Assembly (NCBI RefSeq): GCF_028274965.1
Contig: NZ_JAQCNO010000048.1
Span: 1 to 64,000 of the forward strand
Reading direction: 5' to 3'
Length of the DNA stretch: 64,000 nt
DNA from: Natronomonas sp.
Lineage (GTDB): Archaea > Halobacteriota > Halobacteria > Halobacteriales > Haloarculaceae
The notes beneath the pieces are model-generated. The model had not been told where the DNA came from and ran no database searches. It saw only the letters and a program-made list of their open reading frames with translations. A program made the translations under genes and the position numbers. Below are positions 32,705-41,604 of the stretch, piece after piece (the first letter of the stretch is position 1; every line of letters begins with the position of its first letter).

Positions 32705-34192
32705 GTGTCACGCGCTCGGACGGTCCTCGTCGCCGGGACCGCGAGTCACGTCGGCAAGTCCACCGTCGCCGCGGGGCTCTGTCGGCTGTTGGCCGATCGG
32801 GGCGTCGACGTCGCCCCGTTCAAGGCCCAGAACATGTCGAACAACGCCCGGGCGGTCGCCCGCGCGGACGGCGAGGGCTTCGGCGAGATCGGCGTCTCGC
32901 AGTACGCCCAAGCGGCAGCCGCCCGGACGCCGGCGACGACGGACCACAACCCGGTGCTTCTGAAGCCCCGCGGCGACGGCGAGTCGCAGCTCGTCGTCGA
33001 CGGCGAGGCGGTGGGGCACTTCTCGGCCGGGACGTACTACGAGGACCACTGGGAGCGCGCCCGCGAGGCGGCGGCGGCCGCCCACGAGCGCCTCGCCGAA
33101 CGCCACGACGTCGTGGTCGCCGAGGGGGCCGGATCGATCGCCGAGATCAATCTTCACGACCGGGATCTGGCGAACATCGAGACGGCGCGGTTCGCCGACG
33201 CGGACGTGCTGTTGGTCGGCGACATCGAGCGCGGCGGCGTGTTCGCCTCCCTCGTGGGGACGCTCGAGCTCCTGCCGTCCGGCGTTGCGGACCGCGTCGC
33301 CGGGGCACTCATCAGCAAGTTCCGGGGCGATCGGGCGCTCTTAGAGCCCGGGCTCGAAGCCTTCGAGGACCGGACGGGCGTGTCGGTCCTCGGGGTGCTT
33401 CCGTACGACGATCCCGGGCTGCCCGAGGAGGACAGCGTTTCGCTTCCAGCCCCCGACGCCGCGGCGACGATCGGCGACGGCGACGAGGTCGGGGACGAGC
33501 GGGCCGTGACCGTCGCCGTCCCGCGGTTCCGGCGGGCGTCGAACGTCACCGACGTCGAACCGCTCGCGGAGGTCCCCGGCGTCCGGGTTCGGTTCGTTCC
33601 GCTCGACGCGCCGCTTTCGGCCGACGCCGTCGTCCTCACGGGCACGAAAAACACCGTCGACGACGCGATCGAAGCGAAGGAGGCCGGCCTCTACGACGCC
33701 CTCCGGGCGTTCGAGGGGCCGATCGTCGGGCTGTGCGGCGGGTACCAACTGCTCGGCGAGCGGCTGTTGAACGCCGGCGTCGAGGGGACCGGCGACGCCG
33801 AAACGGTCCCCGGCGTCGGGCTGTTGCCGGTCGAGACCCGGTTTAGCCCCCGAAAGACGGTCGAGCCGATCGAGCGACGCTTGGAGGGGTGTGGGCCCCT
33901 CGAGGGGGCAGAGGGGGCCGTTTCGGGGTACGAGATCCACATGGGCGACAGCGAGCGCCTCAAGAGGACCGCCCGGCCGTTCGACGGCGAGGGGGCCGCA
34001 ACGGACGACGTCCTCGGGACGTACCTCCACGGGCTCTTCGAGAACCGGGTCGCCCGCGAGGCGTTCGTCGATCGGGTCTACGAGTCGGCCGGCCGGGACA
34101 GACCGGAGACCGACGGCGAGGACCGAGACCCCTACGACCGGGCCGCCGGGCTCCTTGAGGGGGTCGATCTCGGGGCGCTCGGGCTCGGCTAG
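32705..34192 (+). CDS. cbiP: Cobyric acid synthase (CbiP/CobQ)
   Basis: 495 residues from GTG 32705; no ATG lies in frame upstream near it. Amidates four side chains of adenosylcobyrinic a,c-diamide using glutamine. The N-terminal half is a dethiobiotin-synthetase-like ATPase ([10 protein letters not shown], 11-20; [20 protein letters not shown]). The C-terminal half is a class I glutamine amidotransferase, with the nucleophile C344 in [10 protein letters not shown] and H442 in YLHGLFE. The protein's context with the adenosyltransferase suggests a functional cobalamin pathway. Confidence 0.93.
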   Translation: MSRARTVLVAGTASHVGKSTVAAGLCRLLADRGVDVAPFKAQNMSNNARAVARADGEGFGEIGVSQYAQAAAARTPATTDHNPVLLKPRGDGESQLVVDGEAVGHFSAGTYYEDHWERAREAAAAAHERLAERHDVVVAEGAGSIAEINLHDRDLANIETARFADADVLLVGDIERGGVFASLVGTLELLPSGVADRVAGALISKFRGDRALLEPGLEAFEDRTGVSVLGVLPYDDPGLPEEDSVSLPAPDAAATIGDGDEVGDERAVTVAVPRFRRASNVTDVEPLAEVPGVRVRFVPLDAPLSADAVVLTGTKNTVDDAIEAKEAGLYDALRAFEGPIVGLCGGYQLLGERLLNAGVEGTGDAETVPGVGLLPVETRFSPRKTVEPIERRLEGCGPLEGAEGAVSGYEIHMGDSERLKRTARPFDGEGAATDDVLGTYLHGLFENRVAREAFVDRVYESAGRDRPETDGEDRDPYDRAAGLLEGVDLGALGLG

Positions 34193-34202
34193 GACGTCGG
34201 CC

Positions 34203-34982
34203 TCACACCGCGCCGGCCGTCACGTAGAACGGAACGGTCTCGGTGCGGCGGTACTCGCCGCGTTCGAGCTGCGAAACGGCGTCGCGGCCCATCGCCCGCC
34301 ACGCCGAGCGCAGCGCGTCGAGCGCCTCCTCGTCGCCGGCCATCGCCGGGCGGCGATCCCGGAGCCCGTCGCCGCGCGCCATCCGGCCGACGGCGGCCAC
34401 GTCGCGCTCGGTGTAGGGCGGCTCGACGACGAGCGTCTGCTCGTAGCGGGCCGTCGTCACGTCCGACAGCCCGACCTCGCGGAACAGGTCGGCGGCGTCG
34501 GCCCCGAGGGCGACGTCGGTGTCGACGCCGCGGAGGTACCGCGTCCGGGCCCGCTCGGCGAGGCGGCTCTCGGCGTCGACCGTCGAGTCGATCCGCACCG
34601 CGTCGTTGTCCGGCTCGATGCAGGCGACGCGGTCGCGGGCGACCCGGGCGAACTCCTCGAGGGCGCGGCGGGGCTCGGAGAGGTTGATCAAAAGCGCCTG
34701 GCAGGCGACGAGATCGAAACACGCGTCGGCGAAGGGCAGGCGGTAGGCGTCGCCGCGGACGGTCGGGCCGGCGAGTTCGGCGAGCAGCCCCCCGTCGCGG
34801 TCGCAGCCGACGGCCTCGCCCGGCGACTCCTCGCGGAGGACGCGGGTCAACGCCCCCTCGCCGCAGCCGACGTCGAGGATCGACGAACGACTCGCGAGTT
34901 CGAGCGCCGAGAGCGCGGCGCGGCTGTCGTCCCACATCCCGCGGCGCGTCTCCCGAAGGTACTCGGCGTCGAACTCCCGCAT
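34203..34982 (-). CDS. SAM-dependent methyltransferase
   Basis: 259 residues from ATG 34982; a TTG nine codons upstream is a poorer start. Motif I is ILDVGCGEGALTRVL, followed by GDAYRLPFADACFDLVACQA as in class I methyltransferases acting on small molecules. Substrate unknown. It starts 23 bases after the MFS gene ends and is probably its operon partner, which would fit modification and export of one compound. Confidence 0.82.
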   Translation of the reverse strand: MREFDAEYLRETRRGMWDDSRAALSALELASRSSILDVGCGEGALTRVLREESPGEAVGCDRDGGLLAELAGPTVRGDAYRLPFADACFDLVACQALLINLSEPRRALEEFARVARDRVACIEPDNDAVRIDSTVDAESRLAERARTRYLRGVDTDVALGADAADLFREVGLSDVTTARYEQTLVVEPPYTERDVAAVGRMARGDGLRDRRPAMAGDEEALDALRSAWRAMGRDAVSQLERGEYRRTETVPFYVTAGAV

Positions 34983-35005
34983 CGGGCCCCGTTGGGCGGT
35001 GCCAG

Positions 35006-36232
35006 TCAAAAACCCCCGGACGCGCCCCGCCGGGCGAGGACGTACGCGACGGCCCCGATCCCGAGGACGGACGCGCCACAGACCACGAGGAGCGCCCGGT
35101 AGCCGGCGCTCGGGGTCCCGAAGGCCGTCTCGGCGACGAATGTGAACGCGACCGGCCCGAGCGTCTGTCCGAGCCGGAGCACGGCGGTCCGCATCCCCAT
35201 CATGCCGGCCCGGAGATCCCCCGAGACCGCGGTCACGATGGCCGTGTCGACCGACGGGATCACGAGCCCGAACCCGACGCCGAAGAGCAGAAGCGACGCG
35301 CCGACGAAGGCCGGCGAGGGCGCGATCCGGACGGCGAGCAGGCTACAGCCGTAGGCGACGAAGCCGAGCGCGACCAACTCGGTCGCGTTTCGCCACTCCG
35401 AGACGCGGCCGTACTGCGAGGAGACGACGGCGCTGGCGACGGCGACGGCCGCCAGGAGTGGTCCGATCTCGGCCGACGAGAGGTCGAACTCGTCGCTCAA
35501 AAGCAGCGGGAGCGCGGTCTGGACGGCGCCGTAGAAGACGAAAAAGACGACGAAGATCGCGCCGAAGATCGCGAGCGGGCGGGGGCGGACGGCGACGGCC
35601 CCGAGCCCGCGGAGGTACGTCCGGACGTCGCTCGGGGCGCCCGTCTCCGGTTCGGGCAGGGAGACGGCGGCGGCGACCGCGACGGCGATCCCGATCCCGA
35701 AGAACAGAAACGGCACGCTCCAGCGGATCCCCGCCAACGCCCCGCCGATGAGCGGGTAGGCGGCCGAGCCGGTTCCGATCACGCTCGAGTTGATCCCCAT
35801 GACGGCGTCCCGGCGGGGCCCGTCGTAGACGTCGCCGATGAGCGTCACGGCGAGCGTCACGAGCGCGCTCGCGCCGATGCCCTGCAGAAACCGGAGCGCG
35901 AGCACGGCGGAGAACGCCTCGACGAAGGCGATCCCGGCGCCGCCGGCCCCGAAGACGAAAAGCAGCGGAACGATGGTCCGTCTGCGACCGATGCGGTCGG
36001 CGACGAGGCCGACGAACGGCGTCAGAAACACCCCCGGCAGCGTGTACGCGGTGATAACGAGCCCGATCCGCGCGTCGGTCACGCCGAAGACCCCCCGGAG
36101 TTCCGGCAGGATCGGGCTGATGAGCGACACCCCCATGACGCCCATGAGCGAACTCGCGAGGATGACGTGAAGCGTGGGCGAGCGCCACGGGACGTCCGAG
36201 CCTCCGTCCGCGTCGCTGTCTGCACACATCAT
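35006..36232 (-). CDS. Major facilitator superfamily transporter
   Basis: 408 residues and about 12 membrane helices. The MFS motif between helices 2 and 3 is GLVADRIGRRRT, and a motif C-like stretch lies in the fifth helix (VIGTGSAAYPLIGGALAG), so it is likely a drug/H+ antiporter-type exporter. Two consecutive ATGs start it. The methyltransferase follows. Confidence 0.9.
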   Translation of the reverse strand: MMCADSDADGGSDVPWRSPTLHVILASSLMGVMGVSLISPILPELRGVFGVTDARIGLVITAYTLPGVFLTPFVGLVADRIGRRRTIVPLLFVFGAGGAGIAFVEAFSAVLALRFLQGIGASALVTLAVTLIGDVYDGPRRDAVMGINSSVIGTGSAAYPLIGGALAGIRWSVPFLFFGIGIAVAVAAAVSLPEPETGAPSDVRTYLRGLGAVAVRPRPLAIFGAIFVVFFVFYGAVQTALPLLLSDEFDLSSAEIGPLLAAVAVASAVVSSQYGRVSEWRNATELVALGFVAYGCSLLAVRIAPSPAFVGASLLLFGVGFGLVIPSVDTAIVTAVSGDLRAGMMGMRTAVLRLGQTLGPVAFTFVAETAFGTPSAGYRALLVVCGASVLGIGAVAYVLARRGASGGF

Positions 36233-36340
36233 CGCGTCCGACTCGGCACTGGGCGGAGGGACGATTAAGGGGCGCGGTTCGGGGACCGAACGCGCGTCCG
36301 GGGGAGAGTCGAGGGTCGACGGTCGAGGGTCGGCGTCGGG

Positions 36341-37174
36341 CTACCGATCGGCCAACTCGCGGACCCGCTCGACGTTCCAGGCGTAGGACTTGCCGTCCTC
36401 GGTCGGCGTCTCCAAGACGAGCGGGACGTCGGCGACCGCGTCGTGGTTGATGAACGCCGCCATGCCCTCGTCGCCGATCAGCCCCTCGCCGACGTGGGCG
36501 TGTTCGTCCTTGTTCGTGCCGCAGGCGTGTTTCGAGTCGTTGAGATGGACGCACTCGAGGCGCTCGCGGCCGATCGTCTCGTCGAACGCCGCGAACGTCT
36601 CCTCAACGCCGGCGGGCGTCGAGAGGTCGTAGCCGGCGGCAAAGAGGTGCGCCGTGTCCAGACAGACGTCCAACTCGATCGAACACCGATCGAGGACGCC
36701 GGCGAGTTCCTCGAAGCTGCTGCCGAGTTTCGTGCCGCCGCCGGCGTCGGACTCGACGAGCACCGTGACGTCGTCGGGGACCTCGAGTTCCTCGAGCGCC
36801 GAGGCGGCGTTGTCGAGACCCCCCTCGACGCCCGCGCCCGTGTGCGCCCCGAGGTGGACGTTGACGTACGGAACGCCGAGCGTCGACGCGGCGTCGAGTT
36901 CCGCCTGCATCGACACGATCGATTTCTCGCGGAGCCCCTCCTTGGGCGTACAGAGGTTGACGAGGTAGGAACTGTGGATCACCCACGGGCCGATGTCGTG
37001 TTCGGCCGCGGTCTCGCGGAACCGCTCGGCCTCCTCGTCGCCGACGTCCGGATCCTGCCAGACCTGCGGCGAGTGCGTGAAGATCTGCCCGCAGTTGCCG
37101 CCGTACTCGATCTGTTCGTCGACCGCGTTGTCGATCCCGCCCGCGATGGAGGTGTGGGCACCGATCCTGAGCAT
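36341..37174 (-). CDS. nfo: Endonuclease IV (AP endonuclease)
   Basis: 277 residues from ATG 37174 (a GTG two codons earlier is possible). Cuts 5' of abasic sites in base-excision repair. A TIM barrel with metal ligands seen in [64 protein letters not shown] and PLVLETP. Complete, normal length. Confidence 0.95.
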   Translation of the reverse strand: MLRIGAHTSIAGGIDNAVDEQIEYGGNCGQIFTHSPQVWQDPDVGDEEAERFRETAAEHDIGPWVIHSSYLVNLCTPKEGLREKSIVSMQAELDAASTLGVPYVNVHLGAHTGAGVEGGLDNAASALEELEVPDDVTVLVESDAGGGTKLGSSFEELAGVLDRCSIELDVCLDTAHLFAAGYDLSTPAGVEETFAAFDETIGRERLECVHLNDSKHACGTNKDEHAHVGEGLIGDEGMAAFINHDAVADVPLVLETPTEDGKSYAWNVERVRELADR

Positions 37175-37243
37175 ACCCACACTCCGCGGAGGCGGCGCAT
37201 AGTGGCTTCGGATCGCCGCGAGCCCTCGACCCGGGTATCGCCC

Positions 37244-38050
37244 TCACGCCGCGGGGTCGCTCCGGGATCGCACCCAACGGTCGTGGTCGTACTTGCGTTC
37301 GCACAGCGCCGCGGCCGAGTCGCGCTCGGCGTCGGTCCACGAGCCGAACTCGGCGTCGGCCCACGCGGTCAGCGAAGCGGTCAGTTCCTCGACGAACGCG
37401 GAGCGCTCCGGGGCGGCCTCGCCGAGGACGTCACAGAGTCCACAGACGCGGTCCCCGAACTCGGCCGGCGAGAGGGGCGGATCGGCGACGCAGGCGAGGT
37501 GGGCCTCGGGGTCGGACTCGTAGGTCAACGACCCGTGTTGGACGATCGCCTCGCGCGTTCGGTACTGGGCGTTGCCGGCGATCTTCCGGCCGTCCGGTCC
37601 GACGAGGTCGTGTGCGGGATCGAGCCCGCGGAGATAACAGAGGGGGTCGTACAGCGACGGCGACTCGGCGGGGGCGAACCCGACCTCGGCGCCGACCGAC
37701 TCGAAGGCGTCCACCACCGGGGCCAGGAGCCGCCGGTAGCACTCGGTCACGTCGCCGGGGAACTCCGAGGCCGGCGCGACGATCGAGTACGCGACGTCGC
37801 CGAACCCGTCGTGGTAGATCGCGCCCCCGCCGGTCTGGCGTCTGGTGACGTCGATGTCCCGGTTTCGGCAGTGGGTCCAATCGACGACCGAGGGATCGGT
37901 GCCGTACCCGAGCGTGAGCGTGCTCGGGGTCCACCGGTAGAGCCGGACCGTCGCCGGGCCGCCCGAGGCGACGGTCTCTGCGGCCACCTCATCGAGCGCC
38001 ATCGCGGTCGGGCCCCCGAGTTGCTCCTCGGGGATCACTCGCCACTCCAT
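37244..38050 (-). CDS. lplA: Lipoate-protein ligase family protein
   Basis: 268 residues. The ligase site is RRQTGGGAIYHD (about 70-81) and the conserved lysine is in DGRKIAGNAQYR. The C-terminal part carries C-x2-C in VCGLCDVLGE. It would attach lipoate or octanoate to lipoyl domains of 2-oxoacid dehydrogenases or GcvH. Octanoyl transfer is an alternative. No target protein gene is near. Confidence 0.85.
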   Translation of the reverse strand: MEWRVIPEEQLGGPTAMALDEVAAETVASGGPATVRLYRWTPSTLTLGYGTDPSVVDWTHCRNRDIDVTRRQTGGGAIYHDGFGDVAYSIVAPASEFPGDVTECYRRLLAPVVDAFESVGAEVGFAPAESPSLYDPLCYLRGLDPAHDLVGPDGRKIAGNAQYRTREAIVQHGSLTYESDPEAHLACVADPPLSPAEFGDRVCGLCDVLGEAAPERSAFVEELTASLTAWADAEFGSWTDAERDSAAALCERKYDHDRWVRSRSDPAA

Positions 38051-38088
38051 GCCCGGGCTTCGCCGCGGAGCGAAAAAGCGGTTGTGCC

Positions 38089-38820
38089 CTACGGGAACAG
38101 CTGTCGGTCGAGCCGTTCGACCGCGGTGTCGGCGACCTCCCGTAGGTTGACGGCGTCCTCGCGGTTGTACGAGACGAGCGTATCGAGCGCGCCGTCGACG
38201 CCGCGCTCGTGTTCACGCCACAGCCGGACGGCGTCCTCCCCGGAGATGTCGGGGCGGTCCCGCTCGACGCCGACGGCCGGTTCGATCCGTTTCAGCCCGC
38301 CGGTTAGTCCGACGCGTCGGCAGGGGTACATGAGATCGAGATGCGGCGCATCGATCGCGATGCCGAAGGAAGTCTCGAGGAACGGAACGTCGAAACGGGC
38401 CCCGTTGAACGTGATCAAAAGCGGCGCGTCGAGGAGTTCACGGAGGTTCTCGGCGGTCAGGTCGTCGCCGCGAACGAGCGTTTCGGTCCGGCCGCCCCGG
38501 TGGGCACTGACGCAGGTCACGTCGTCGCGAGCGTGGTTCAGCCCCGTCGTCTCGATGTCGAAGAAACACGCCGCGTCGCGGAAGTTCTCGTAGAGCCGCC
38601 ACCGCGCTCCGTCCGGGAGTTCCCGGTCGAAAAACGCCGCGTCCCCGTCGGCCAGTCGGGGGCGAGCGTGGTCGATGAACGACTCGATGCGGTCGGCCGT
38701 CGTCGGCCCGCAGAGCGTCGGATCGAACTCCGACCAGGTCCGTGCGCCGGCCGCCCAGATGTTCCGTTCGGTGGTTTCGCCGACCCCGTCGACGGCGATG
38801 TACGTGTTTTCGAGTCGCAC
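38089..38820 (-). CDS. RNase H-like exonuclease-fold protein (YprB type)
   Basis: 243 residues from GTG 38820, preceded by AGGAGG four bases upstream; that strong ribosome-binding site decides the start. Residues about 85-230 form an RNase H-like 3'-5' exonuclease domain with CFFDIETTG (first acidic pair), LITFNGARFDVPFLE and DTLVSYNREDAVNLREV. The N-terminus (RLENTYIAVDGVGETTERNI) looks like a helix-hairpin-helix segment. Probably a DNA or RNA exonuclease; the substrate is unknown. Follows DJ-1/PfpI gene by 25 bases. Confidence 0.8.
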   Translation of the reverse strand: MRLENTYIAVDGVGETTERNIWAAGARTWSEFDPTLCGPTTADRIESFIDHARPRLADGDAAFFDRELPDGARWRLYENFRDAACFFDIETTGLNHARDDVTCVSAHRGGRTETLVRGDDLTAENLRELLDAPLLITFNGARFDVPFLETSFGIAIDAPHLDLMYPCRRVGLTGGLKRIEPAVGVERDRPDISGEDAVRLWREHERGVDGALDTLVSYNREDAVNLREVADTAVERLDRQLFP

Positions 38821-38845
38821 GTATCCTCCTGTGTCGGGCAGGCCC

Positions 38846-39424
38846 CTAAATCGATCGCTCGTACTCCAACTCGCCGGCGACCGCCTCGGCGAGTGCCGGC
38901 CCGCACTCGCGTTCGACGACGTGGAGCGCGAGGTCGAACCCCGAGGTGATACCGCCGGCGGTGAGGACCACTCCGGCGTCGACGACGCGCTCCTCGCGCA
39001 CGTCGACGCCCATCGCCCGGAGGTCCTCGCGTGCGGTGTGGTGCGTCGCCGCCGGTCGGCCCTCAAGAACGCCCGCCGCGGCGAGCAAGAGCGATCCGGT
39101 ACAAACCGAGCCGACGGCGCCGCCGGCCTCGAACCGTTCGGCGATCGACTCGGGGATGTCGCCGCGGTCGTACTCGCGTCGGACGCCGGGCGCATCAGGG
39201 TCGTTCCAGCCGCCGCCCGGGACGAGAAGGAAGTCGGGCTCCGAGAGCGTGCCGTCGGGTTCGACCCGGAGACCGCTTCTGGCTTCGACGCGGTCGGCCG
39301 GGGCGACGGTCACGAGGGCGGCGTCGATCGCGCCGCCGCGGCGGTTCGCGATCCGGAACACCTCGTAGGGAGCGATCGCGTCGAGTTCGTCGAAGCCGTC
39401 GAAAACGAGGATCTCGGTGTCCAT
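38846..39424 (-). CDS. DJ-1/PfpI family protein
   Basis: 192 residues. The nucleophile elbow is GSVCTGSLLLAAAGVL with C108, and the fold includes VFDGFDELDAIAPYEVFR and LLVPGGGW. This is the ThiJ/AraC-like N-terminal subgroup without a helix-turn-helix. Family members are chaperones, glyoxalases or isonitrile hydratases; the exact function is open. Its promoter carries the 18-bp element shared with rio2 and a perfect hairpin. Confidence 0.85.
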   Translation of the reverse strand: MDTEILVFDGFDELDAIAPYEVFRIANRRGGAIDAALVTVAPADRVEARSGLRVEPDGTLSEPDFLLVPGGGWNDPDAPGVRREYDRGDIPESIAERFEAGGAVGSVCTGSLLLAAAGVLEGRPAATHHTAREDLRAMGVDVREERVVDAGVVLTAGGITSGFDLALHVVERECGPALAEAVAGELEYERSI

Positions 39425-39437
39425 GCCGATCGCTCGG

Positions 39438-39461
39438 CCGGGGCGGACTTAGCCGCCCCGG
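39438..39461 (-). promoter_or_regulatory. Hairpin over the DJ-1 gene transcription start
   Basis: CCGGGGCGG and CCGCCCCGG are perfect 9-bp arms around ACTTAG. They lie between the TATA-like box and the start codon of the minus-strand DJ-1/PfpI gene, so the repeat could be an operator or form an RNA hairpin near the 5' end. Confidence 0.6.
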
Positions 39462-39471
39462 TCGTAAACCG

Positions 39472-39489
39472 CATGTGACGATATCAAAC
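39472..39489 (-). promoter_or_regulatory. 18-bp upstream element, DJ-1 copy
   Basis: Minus-strand GTTTGATATCGTCACATG lies two bases upstream of GTTTACG, the likely TATA box of the DJ-1/PfpI gene. An exact copy in the same relation to a GTTTA box precedes rio2 at 41522. Confidence 0.7.
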
Positions 39490-39536
39490 GCGAACTCGTC
39501 GGAGCCGCGCCTCGGATGGTGAGTCGGACGCGAGGG

Positions 39537-39542
39537 TTATAT
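39537..39542 (+). promoter_or_regulatory. TATA-like box of the KaiC-like gene
   Basis: TTATAT is centred 27 bases before ATG 39566, indicating a leaderless mRNA. Confidence 0.55.
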
Positions 39543-39565
39543 GCCGGCTGATCGTTCGCCGAGCC

Positions 39566-40258
39566 ATGCGGGTTTCAAGCGGCGTCGCGGGGCTCGATTC
39601 CCTCGTCGGGGGCGGGCTACCGGCCGGACGGCTCTACGTGTTGTCCGGGCCGCCGGGCAGCGGGAAGACGACGCTCTCGACGCAGTTTCTCGTCAACGGC
39701 GTCCGGCAGAGCGAGGCCGGGCTGTTCGTGAGCATGCACGAGTCGCGCTCGGACATCGTCGAGGACATGTCCGGCTACGAGTTCGGGTTCGACCGCGCGA
39801 TCGACACCGATCGGCTCACGTTCGTCGACGTCTTCTCCTCGGAGGGCAAGCGGCTGTTTCGGCCCCCCGGGAAACACCGGGACGCGTCGAGTCTCGTCAA
39901 CCGCCTCACCGGGTTCATCGACTCGAACGGGATCGAACGGGTCGTCGTCGACTCGACGATGCTTCTGAACCACTTCCTCTCGGACGCCGAGAGCAACACG
40001 GTGCAGTTTCTGACCTCGCTGAAACGCACCGACGCGACGGTCGTGTTGGTCTCGGAGATGACCGATCCGTCGGCGTACGCCGACGAGCACTACCTCGCAC
40101 ACGGCGTCGTCTTCCTGCACAACTTCTTAGAGGACGGCGGGATGCAGCGGGGGATACAGGTGCTGAAGATGCGCGGGACGGCGATCGATACGGACATCCA
40201 CTCCCTGTCGTTCGGCGACGAGGGGCTACGCGTCGGCGAGCGGCGCGGCCGGAACTGA
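39566..40258 (+). CDS. KaiC/RAD55-like RecA-superfamily ATPase
   Basis: 230 residues. Single RecA domain: GVAGLDSLVGGGLPAGRLYV, Walker A GPPGSGKT at 28-35, GLFVSMHESR and Walker B RVVVDST. Such single-domain KaiC-like proteins are common in haloarchaea and are suspected in signalling or gene regulation. Its stop overlaps the next ATG as TGATG, so the acidic 130-residue protein is a likely partner. Confidence 0.85.
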   Translation: MRVSSGVAGLDSLVGGGLPAGRLYVLSGPPGSGKTTLSTQFLVNGVRQSEAGLFVSMHESRSDIVEDMSGYEFGFDRAIDTDRLTFVDVFSSEGKRLFRPPGKHRDASSLVNRLTGFIDSNGIERVVVDSTMLLNHFLSDAESNTVQFLTSLKRTDATVVLVSEMTDPSAYADEHYLAHGVVFLHNFLEDGGMQRGIQVLKMRGTAIDTDIHSLSFGDEGLRVGERRGRN

Positions 40259-40650
40259 TGTACGACCGATACTTCGAGGACGAGGAGGCGGGCGAGTACA
40301 GCACCCGGGAGACGCTGGATCGGGCCTACGCCCTCGGCGTCGCGTCGGTCTGTGGCGACCCGGACGACGACGCGTTCGAACGCCTCAAGCGGCGCTCGCC
40401 GGACGTCTACGACGAGAGCATCGTCGAACTCGCCTACGAGGAGGGCCGCGCGGAGGCCCTCAAGTTGGAGGCCGAGGGAGGGGACGACGACGAGGAGATC
40501 TGGGAGCGACTCGTCGAGGGGGCTCTCGAGGACACCTCGGAGGGCTCCGAACCGCCCGAGGGCCTCCCCGCGGCGCTGTCGGGTCCCGACGACGGCCCCG
40601 AGGAGGGGCCGCCGGACCGGCTCGATCTCCCGTCGTTTCTGCGCCGGTAG
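40258..40650 (+). CDS. Acidic partner protein of the KaiC-like ATPase
   Basis: 130 residues from ATG 40258, which overlaps the KaiC-like stop. Helical N-terminal domain (EYSTRETLDRAYALGVASVC) and a glutamate/aspartate- and proline-rich tail ending LDLPSFLRR, which could be a short docking peptide. No family recognised. Coupled translation suggests a stoichiometric role with the ATPase. Confidence 0.7.
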   Translation: MYDRYFEDEEAGEYSTRETLDRAYALGVASVCGDPDDDAFERLKRRSPDVYDESIVELAYEEGRAEALKLEAEGGDDDEEIWERLVEGALEDTSEGSEPPEGLPAALSGPDDGPEEGPPDRLDLPSFLRR

Positions 40651-40658
40651 GCTCCGTA

Positions 40659-41471
40659 TTATCGACCCGGGCGCTCGCCGGCGCGGACCTCGTCGCCGAC
40701 ACCGATGGTCCCGCCGCGGGAGGCCTCGGGGACCTCGGTGATGAGCATCGCGCTGAAGGGGCTCTCCAGGGCGTCCTCGTCGACCCAGGGGGGAAGCGTC
40801 TCCCGCCGGCGCTCGGTGAGCCGGCGTCGGAAGTCCTCGGTCCGCTCGCCGGTGTCGGGGCTCCGCGACGGGACGACGCACCGAACGCAGGCCTCGACGC
40901 CCTCGAAGCGGACGTCGCCGATCGCGAATCCGGCGCCGTCGGCGAGAAACCGGTCCTCCCAGAAGGCGGGGACGCCGCCGATCTCGACGTTCGGCCGGAA
41001 CCGCGCCCGGGCCCCCTCGAGGGTCATGCCGTCGAACCACGAGGCGATCTCCTCGAGCGTTCCGGTGCTGACGACGGAGGGGCCGAGGTGGGGCCGATCG
41101 AGGAACCCGGGCGGATCGCGGCGACGCAGCCGCAGCGGCCGGCCGGCGAAGGCGCTGAACCACTCGCTCGCCGCGTCTCGCTCGGTCGCGAGATCGAACC
41201 GGACGGACTCCGCGCCCGCGCGGTCGATCTCGAGTACGCCCCTCGAGGCGTCGAACGTCGAGGCGATCTCGTTGAGGTTGTCGATCTCCTTGCCGTTGAA
41301 CGTCCGTCCGACGGTGTCGAACTCGCCGTTGAGGTCCGTGGCGTCCGGGTCGACCATCGCGTACTCCCGATCCCCCGAGAGCGTCCCGGCCTGGGTGAGA
41401 CGGGTCGTCTCGACGCGCGTCGCCTCAAGGCCCTTGATCGGGTAAATGAAGACGTTCTCGACGTGTGCCAT
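40659..41471 (-). CDS. MOSC-domain protein
   Basis: 270 residues from ATG 41471. The N-terminal MOSC beta-barrel (VENVFIYPIKGLEATRVE, GDREYAMVDPD) is followed by the MOSC domain with RFRPNVEIGG and the cysteine motif FEGVEACVRCVVPSR, as in mARC-type molybdenum enzymes and YcbX. It may bind molybdenum cofactor and reduce N-hydroxylated compounds. Convergent with the acidic partner gene. Confidence 0.88.
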   Translation of the reverse strand: MAHVENVFIYPIKGLEATRVETTRLTQAGTLSGDREYAMVDPDATDLNGEFDTVGRTFNGKEIDNLNEIASTFDASRGVLEIDRAGAESVRFDLATERDAASEWFSAFAGRPLRLRRRDPPGFLDRPHLGPSVVSTGTLEEIASWFDGMTLEGARARFRPNVEIGGVPAFWEDRFLADGAGFAIGDVRFEGVEACVRCVVPSRSPDTGERTEDFRRRLTERRRETLPPWVDEDALESPFSAMLITEVPEASRGGTIGVGDEVRAGERPGR

Positions 41472-41521
41472 AGGGCGCCCTCGGGGCGGGAGTGACAAAA
41501 GCCGGTCGGCGGCGTCTCGGG

Positions 41522-41539
41522 GTTTGATATCGTCACATG
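41522..41539 (+). promoter_or_regulatory. 18-bp upstream element, rio2 copy
   Basis: GTTTGATATCGTCACATG, then two bases, then GTTTATTC, the likely TATA box of rio2 (start codon 41605). Identical sequence and spacing to the minus-strand copy before the DJ-1/PfpI gene. Confidence 0.7.
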
Positions 41540-41604
41540 TAGTTTATTCTCCGATCGGGGCCACACGGGGCGCTTTTGCCCATCCGGGCACTATCGCCGG
41601 TGAG

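Noticed and set aside
39472-41539. 2-kb mobile element flanked by the 18-bp inverted repeats
   Set aside because: No transposase, no target-site duplication, and both copies fall at matching positions in promoters, so shared regulation explains them better.
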